Assembly: GCA_043228905.1 (NCBI GenBank)
Contig: JBHGNT010000014.1
Span: 8,246,001 to 8,310,000 of the forward strand
DNA from: Azolla caroliniana
Taxonomy: Eukaryota; Polypodiophyta
Reading direction: 5' to 3'
DNA: 64,000 nucleotides
Shown here: in pieces, positions 59,092 to 64,000 of the stretch
Layout of the letters: every line of letters begins with the position of its first letter
Numbering within the stretch: the first letter of the stretch is position 1
Notes under the pieces: model-generated
Told to the model about the DNA's origin: nothing
Database searches by the model: none
Seen by the model: the letters and a program-made list of their open reading frames with translations, nothing else
Translations under genes and position numbers: made by a program

Positions 59092-59880
59092 GTTGCGTGA
59101 GTCGGGTGGGAACCACAGAGGTCTTGGACTAGGAGAAAGAAGTTCGTGAGATAAAGATTAATTATGAATAAATAGCGAAGAGAAAGATAAGAAACTCGTG
59201 AATCACACGAGTATACTATATTAATTGGTACTTAGGGTGTTAAGAGAGAAGTAGATGTATAAATCGTGAATCCCACGAATAATTTTTGTATTGATTAATA
59301 CTTAATCCAAATAACCAACAACCCTTTACATATTTCTCTCCTCCTTATATAAGGAAAGAAGAGCTAAGCATGGCTTCATGCTTTTCTTTTTTTTACAAAA
59401 AGTGTTCATGTCCACTAAATGTGCATGTGATGCTTTTTTTTATTTCCTAAGTATAGGGCTCATGCACGCTAGATGTGCATGAGTTATTTTTAGTGTCTCG
59501 CGTTTTTCTTTTTCATATATTAAAAAAAATACACGATTTACCTTTTAATAAAGGTATGCATAAATAAAGGTCTTATACATATTAAATCTATATTTAGAAC
59601 ACTTAAGATAGTTTAATGTAATGGTAAGGTTGGGGTTTGTCAACGTGGAGGTGCAGAGTTCGAATCACGCCCTGCGCAGTAGTGAGTATTTCCTTTCTTT
59701 TTACATTTATGTCTCTTTATCCGGCTCTTCCTTGCCGGTATGCCGTTTTCTTCCTTGCCGGTATGCCGTTTTCCTCCTTGCCGGTATGCCGTTTTCTTCC
59801 GGTTCTCCCCGAGCACTCCATTCTCTATCCGGAGGAACAAAAATATAATTTCCACATAGTGTGCAACCTACACTACGACA
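59092..59880 (-). mobile_element. 3' LTR of Gypsy copy A
   Basis: On the minus strand it starts TGTCGTAGTGTAGG after the GGAGGGGGCGAG tract. It contains GGGAACCACAGAGGTCTTGGACTAGG near its end, shared with the LTRs at 2038 and 30268. A 23-bp unit (TTGCCGGTATGCCGTTTTCxTCC) is repeated three times at 59732-59800. Pol III-like A and B boxes lie on the plus strand at 59609 and 59656. The left border is approximate. Confidence 0.7.
59609..59666 (+). repeat. Pol III-like A and B boxes inside the Gypsy LTR
   Basis: TAGTTTAATG at 59609 and GAGTTCGAATC at 59656-59666 fit the A and B boxes. No cloverleaf folds. It runs antisense to the LTR. Confidence 0.4.
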
Positions 59881-62800
59881 CTCGCCCCCTCCAAACCCGC
59901 ACATCCTCCGGTATGTGCCGAAGTTCTTGATTCTTCGTATCCGTCTTCATCCGAAGCTTCCTCCGATTCTCCCCTTATGTCGACTATGAGTTGTAATCCA
60001 CTTTCTTCGCTTCCCGCATCATTGTGGTCTTCGTCCGATTGCTCCTCGTTGTCGGCCTCGACTTGGATCACATAAGGTTTGTCGTCGGTCCGCTTCTTGA
60101 AAATCTTCACCCGCTTCCCGGCTATAGGCACTCGTAGTATTGTTCCATCCAACTCGGACAGTCGGTACGTCCCGTTGTCGAAGACCTTCCGAACCTCGTA
60201 CGGCCCGAACCACCTTTTCGCGAATTTCCGCATCGTTGTATGTTGATGGTCCAAGCTACTATCATATACGATCACCCAATCTCCTTCTTCAATCCTCCTC
60301 GGTCGTAGTCGGTGCTTTGTGTCGAACCGGCTTTTGTTCCGGAATCGTGCTTCTTGTTGTCGGCGTGACGCTTCCGCTACATCTTTCGGTCTTCCCTCCA
60401 GTTGTCGTATCCGGACCGCTAGTAGTTCTTCCCGGCTCATCTCTTCCTTCCACGGTAGTATTGTCCATGTCGCGATTGCGGTTTCCGTTGGCATTACCGG
60501 TGCTTGTCCGGTCATGAGTTCTGCCGGCATGTATCCGGTCACGGAGCTATGCGTCGTCCGATCCGCCCATAGTGCATACGGAAGCATTTGTGGCCAATCC
60601 TTCACCCTTCCGTCGCATGCCTTCGCAAGTGCTTTCACGATCGGACTATGTCCTCGTTCAATCTTCCCGTTGGCCTCCGGATTGTAGGCCGTTGTCAACG
60701 TTAACCGAACTCCATGTTTGGCGAAGAATCCCCTAGCTTTGTCCGAGTCGAGTTCTCCCCGGTCCGCAATCACTTGTCCTACGCAGCCGTACCTACAAAA
60801 CACTTCTTCCAAAAGAAATTGGCACACCGCGGCACACGTTTTCCTCCGAAGCGCTCGACCTTCAACTTGGTTTGTGAGATCTTCTCGAGCTAACACCAAG
60901 TATTTCTTTTGTCCAATCCCGGTCGGCATAGCTACAATGTCGACCATCCACTTGAAGTTGATTGTCGGTGAGAATGTCGGATGCAGCTCATCTCGGTGTC
61001 GGACCCCGGAGTAGACTTGACATTTCTCGCAGCTTTCTGTGAACTTCGCGACATCTTTATACATGTTCTTCCACCAATATCTTTGCTTGATTTTCACAAA
61101 AGTTGCCCATGTTCCTCGATGTCCAGCCCAATCGGATTCGTGGAACTCGGACATTATCCGGTTTCGTTGCTCTTTCGTCCCGACTACTCGAAGTGGTATC
61201 CCATCCGGTCTTTTCGGCGTCCTCCATATTAAACCGTTTTCCAAGAAGAACTTTTGGACTTGCCTCTTCATCCTTCGGATCTCGGCTCTCCTTTCTTTAT
61301 CATTGGTTGAATCCTCGACCTCTTGTAGCATCTTCCCGATCATCAAGGTTTCCCCCTCGTATTCTTCTTCCCGGAATTCTCGGATCACATTCACTCGGCA
61401 TATGTGTTCTGACGTGAAGTAGTCTTCGGAAACTTCTTCATTATCTGATTCGGTTATGTCGTCTTCAAACCGCGCCCTCGATAACATGTCCGCTACCGCG
61501 TTGTCCTTCCCCGAGATGTGTCGAACCTCCGGATTAAGTGACTTGACATATGCAATCCACCTTAGCATAGCCACATCCGGTATCGTACAACACCGCATCA
61601 TCCCGAGTATCGGAAGACAATCCGTCTCGATCACCACTTCAGCTCCGATCAAATAATCCCGATCCGATTTTATCGCCGACACCACTCCCCACAATTCTCT
61701 TTTGACTTGTGCATATCCGCGTTGCCTTTCATTGAGGACCTTTGCTCCAAATCGGATCGGATACCGCGAACCATCCGAGTCGGCTTGATTGATGACCCAC
61801 CCGATACCGGTTGGACTTGTATCAACCGTTACTATGATTGGCCGCTCGTAGCTTGGCTTCTTAAGTGATTCCGCCCTCCATAGTGTCTTCTTGAGCTTCC
61901 TCATGGCTTTAGTGTGTTCCGGTTTCCACTCGAATTTCTTACCTTTCCGCAACAAGTGATAGAGCGGGTCCGCTATATGTGCATAGTGCGGAATCCATAT
62001 GTGATAGAATGCACACGCACCCAGAAACCTTCGGACTTCCGATGTTGACTCACATACTTCCTTCATAGCTTGAATCGCATCGATCTTTGTTGGTGACGGT
62101 CTTCGGCCGTAGGGTCCACATAGATGTCCGACCACCAATATTTCTTCTTGCCCGAATGCCGATTTCTCCCCGGAAAGTGTTAGGTGCACATCTTCTAGCT
62201 TTCGCAACACTTTCTCGCAATCATGAATATGGTCGATCACGAACTTTCGGCATCCCCGATCATCCATAGTCTCATCTTTTTCTTCCACCGCGCACCCTTT
62301 CATCGGAATGTCATCTAGAAACGGCATCGTTATCTCCGGGATGCAATCTCGAAGCACCTTGTTCATCGCGTTCATCATATGTGCAACCGAGTTTGTCGCT
62401 CCTTGTGGTAGTGTGCACATTCGAACTAGTCCTATCGGTGTCCGCATGGTAGTGATGTCTCGGCTCTCCACGGCTAGTTGGAATTGGTCATACCCCGAGT
62501 ATAGGTCCCCGATGGAGTATATCGCACGTCCGGCAAAAGCTTCCGCGAATTCGTCCACTATCGGACCGACTCCCGAGTTCCGGATCGTGACCTTGTTCAC
62601 CGGTTGCAAGTCTTGGATGAATCGGAGTGACCCATTCTTCTTCGGAACCGTAAACCATCGATTTGAGTATGGAGCACTTGATGGCTCTAGAATCCCCATC
62701 GCCACCTTCTCCTTGAGCAAGTCGATGACTTTCGGAATATGCGCCCGTGGCACCGGAATCGGCTTCAGGTTCCACGGTATATGATCAATCGTGAAAATCA

Positions 62801-63335
62801 CCATCGGCTCCACTATCTTTGGATCAATGCATCCGATCTCCCTCGATGTGAACGCGAATGCTTTGCCATGTTGCTCCAACATCTCTCGAAACCGTTTTTC
62901 TTCTTCTTGTAAGAGGAACCCACCTCCACCGATCCGAAGTTTCTTCCGGGTCTCATCTGTGAAGGCATGTCCGATATCCACGGTCTTCCGAAGTGTCGGA
63001 TCTCCCGAGACTTCTTTCCTCTTTTGTTCGCTATCGGCGGGTAGTGGTCCCGCGGCCGGTTTCACCTTCTTCTCCACGGTCTTGTATTTCGTACTTACCA
63101 TTGCTTCTTCTTTGCGGAGCGCATCCGGCCCCATTTTCGCAACGATCTCGTACATCTCGACCGATTCCACCGGGACTACCCGGTTCCCTTGGCTTTTATC
63201 TTCCGCAAGCTCTTCAAGCCGTTGTAGTGTATTCCCATAGAACACTTCCTCGATCACTCCCACGATTTCTTCGTCTTCTTTTATTATTGATGCCGACCGT
63301 AACTTATCCTCCACTTGTCGGTATTGTTTCTTCAT
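59868..63335 (-). CDS. Gypsy Pol polyprotein (RT, RNase H, integrase), 1155 aa shown
   Basis: An uninterrupted frame of copy A. The reverse transcriptase spans about residues 200-440 (VPKKNGSLRFIQDLQPVNK, LYSGYDQFQLAV, LPQGATNSVAHMMN), with the catalytic box as PFLDDI. RNase H follows (VTVDTSPTGIGWVIN, VKRELWGVVSAIK). The integrase has its HHCC region (EFHESDWAGHRGTW, CEKCQVY) and a DDE core: D in MVDIVAMP, D in IADRGELDSD, E in NPEANGKIERGHS. A GPY/F-like module (RLRPRRIEEGDWVIVY, FGPYEVRKV) ends it. No chromodomain is seen. The acidic tail overlaps the LTR edge. The frame is open upstream of the first ATG to the frameshift site at 63468-63479, so the protein is probably made by frameshifting from the Gag-protease frame. 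Confidence 0.9.
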   Translation of the reverse strand: MKKQYRQVEDKLRSASIIKEDEEIVGVIEEVFYGNTLQRLEELAEDKSQGNRVVPVESVEMYEIVAKMGPDALRKEEAMVSTKYKTVEKKVKPAAGPLPADSEQKRKEVSGDPTLRKTVDIGHAFTDETRKKLRIGGGGFLLQEEEKRFREMLEQHGKAFAFTSREIGCIDPKIVEPMVIFTIDHIPWNLKPIPVPRAHIPKVIDLLKEKVAMGILEPSSAPYSNRWFTVPKKNGSLRFIQDLQPVNKVTIRNSGVGPIVDEFAEAFAGRAIYSIGDLYSGYDQFQLAVESRDITTMRTPIGLVRMCTLPQGATNSVAHMMNAMNKVLRDCIPEITMPFLDDIPMKGCAVEEKDETMDDRGCRKFVIDHIHDCEKVLRKLEDVHLTLSGEKSAFGQEEILVVGHLCGPYGRRPSPTKIDAIQAMKEVCESTSEVRRFLGACAFYHIWIPHYAHIADPLYHLLRKGKKFEWKPEHTKAMRKLKKTLWRAESLKKPSYERPIIVTVDTSPTGIGWVINQADSDGSRYPIRFGAKVLNERQRGYAQVKRELWGVVSAIKSDRDYLIGAEVVIETDCLPILGMMRCCTIPDVAMLRWIAYVKSLNPEVRHISGKDNAVADMLSRARFEDDITESDNEEVSEDYFTSEHICRVNVIREFREEEYEGETLMIGKMLQEVEDSTNDKERRAEIRRMKRQVQKFFLENGLIWRTPKRPDGIPLRVVGTKEQRNRIMSEFHESDWAGHRGTWATFVKIKQRYWWKNMYKDVAKFTESCEKCQVYSGVRHRDELHPTFSPTINFKWMVDIVAMPTGIGQKKYLVLAREDLTNQVEGRALRRKTCAAVCQFLLEEVFCRYGCVGQVIADRGELDSDKARGFFAKHGVRLTLTTAYNPEANGKIERGHSPIVKALAKACDGRVKDWPQMLPYALWADRTTHSSVTGYMPAELMTGQAPVMPTETAIATWTILPWKEEMSREELLAVRIRQLEGRPKDVAEASRRQQEARFRNKSRFDTKHRLRPRRIEEGDWVIVYDSSLDHQHTTMRKFAKRWFGPYEVRKVFDNGTYRLSELDGTILRVPIAGKRVKIFKKRTDDKPYVIQVEADNEEQSDEDHNDAGSEESGLQLIVDIRGESEEASDEDGYEESRTSAHTGGCAGLEGASVVV

Positions 63336-63467
63336 TCCTCCGGTTACGGCCGTGTACGTAGATGCCCCATCCGGGCCGATTCGTACTTGTTTTGCTCCGA
63401 GAGTTTTCTTCCTGTGTGGGGTATCAGGGCTTCTCGGACTATCACTTCCCCACTCCGCAACAGTCCG

Positions 63468-63479
63468 CTTTAAAAATCC
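63468..63479 (-). other. Candidate -1 frameshift site, Gypsy copy A
   Basis: The minus strand reads GGATTTTTAAAG. The Gag-protease frame ends GAT TTT TAA; the -1 frame reads TTA AAG CGG and stays open into pol. Tandem slippage is imperfect (only the Phe codon can re-pair), so P-site slippage at the stop would be needed. Confidence 0.5.
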
Positions 63480-64000
63480 ATTCTCACTTGGGACAAGAGT
63501 TCCCTCTTGTTCCTTTCGTGATTTGCCGGCACCGTTAGGAATTGGACGGATTTCCCTCCGTTTTGGCTCCGAATTCGCGCAAAAGCCGCACCACTATCGA
63601 GCACCTTCGTCTCCATCCGTGAAGCCGTGATAAAGGGTTGGCCGAGGATGACAGAATGTGAAACCTCATCCTGCACAAAGAAATTTTGGTCAATTTCGAC
63701 ATCCCCGATCTTTACCGTCACATCCGGACAAGCCGCAAATAGGTCTTCTGTCGTTTTCGTGGCTGCCCGAATCTTCCATCCATGGTTGGTGTTTATAGGC
63801 CACTTCCCCTTTCGGTAGAACTCCTTGGACATCAAGTTGATCTCCGATCCGTGATCAATCAATGCTAGCACGGGTTCTTTGATGTTGCCGATTCGGACCG
63901 GAGTCTCCGTAGTCGCACGGGCCCAGTGTGGCCTTGTATAGTGGGAGTTCGGAATTTCGCCTTCCACTTCGGTGTCGTTCGTTGAAACGGTATTTGCATT
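63470..64000 (-). CDS. Gypsy Gag-protease frame, 3' part
   Basis: The frame is open from the window edge and ends at TAA 63472-63470. It holds a retropepsin-like domain (VLALIDHGSEINLM, then VSHSVILGQPFI, the flap and ILG region). The catalytic triplet is D-H-G rather than D-S-G or D-T-G; copy B has D-Y-G. The N-terminal Gag lies outside the window. The product would be Gag-Pro, with Pol reached by -1 frameshift. Confidence 0.85.
   Translation of the reverse strand, partial: NANTVSTNDTEVEGEIPNSHYTRPHWARATTETPVRIGNIKEPVLALIDHGSEINLMSKEFYRKGKWPINTNHGWKIRAATKTTEDLFAACPDVTVKIGDVEIDQNFFVQDEVSHSVILGQPFITASRMETKVLDSGAAFARIRSQNGGKSVQFLTVPANHERNKRELLSQVRMDF

Overview
This is a nuclear land-plant window dominated by transposable elements. 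Introns are spliced at GT-AG sites, and one host gene encodes a plastid-targeted ribosomal protein. Ty1/Copia and Ty3/Gypsy elements are nested in each other, and microsatellites are common. The overall look suggests a seedless vascular plant, most likely a fern or lycophyte. That taxonomic call is an inference from gene content and repeat style, not from a marker.

Layout. 1-10494: a LINE 3' end, Copia and chromovirus fragments, a solo LTR, and a complete, very young Copia element (4103-9608) inserted in the RNase H region of an older Copia. 10495-19334: the gene-bearing part. It holds a four-exon gene for chloroplast ribosomal protein L13 (11323-14298) and a two-exon gene for a small secreted TPD1-like cysteine-rich protein (17247-18615). 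19335-28758: an unusual DNA-transposon-like unit (below). 28759-64000: decayed Copia and Gypsy copies, ending in a well-preserved Gypsy element on the minus strand that runs off the window.

The stand-out system is 19335-28758. Two inverted-repeat arms (37 bp, 35 identical) bound about 9.4 kb. Two genes face away from each other. On the minus strand is a five-exon gene with a ParB-like region followed by a beta-class (N4/N6 type) DNA methyltransferase domain, with motif IV before motif I. On the plus strand is a 927-codon reading frame for a DDE-type transposase-like protein. Between them lie 13 copies of a 25-bp palindrome with half-site GAACTCGATACG, set at exact 51-bp steps (one copy is a half-site, giving one 39-bp step). 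I read this as a large transposon that carries its own DNA methyltransferase with a ParB-like module and a parS/operator-like array. This copy has six in-frame stop codons and no frameshift that I can see. All six can be explained by C-to-T change, so the copy is probably decaying.

The retroelements add further points. Two diverged copies of one Gypsy family keep the same stop codon and -1 open frame at a GGATTTTTAAAG site between protease and reverse transcriptase. The LTR of one copy carries a tandem repeat rich in telo-box (AAACCCTAA) motifs.
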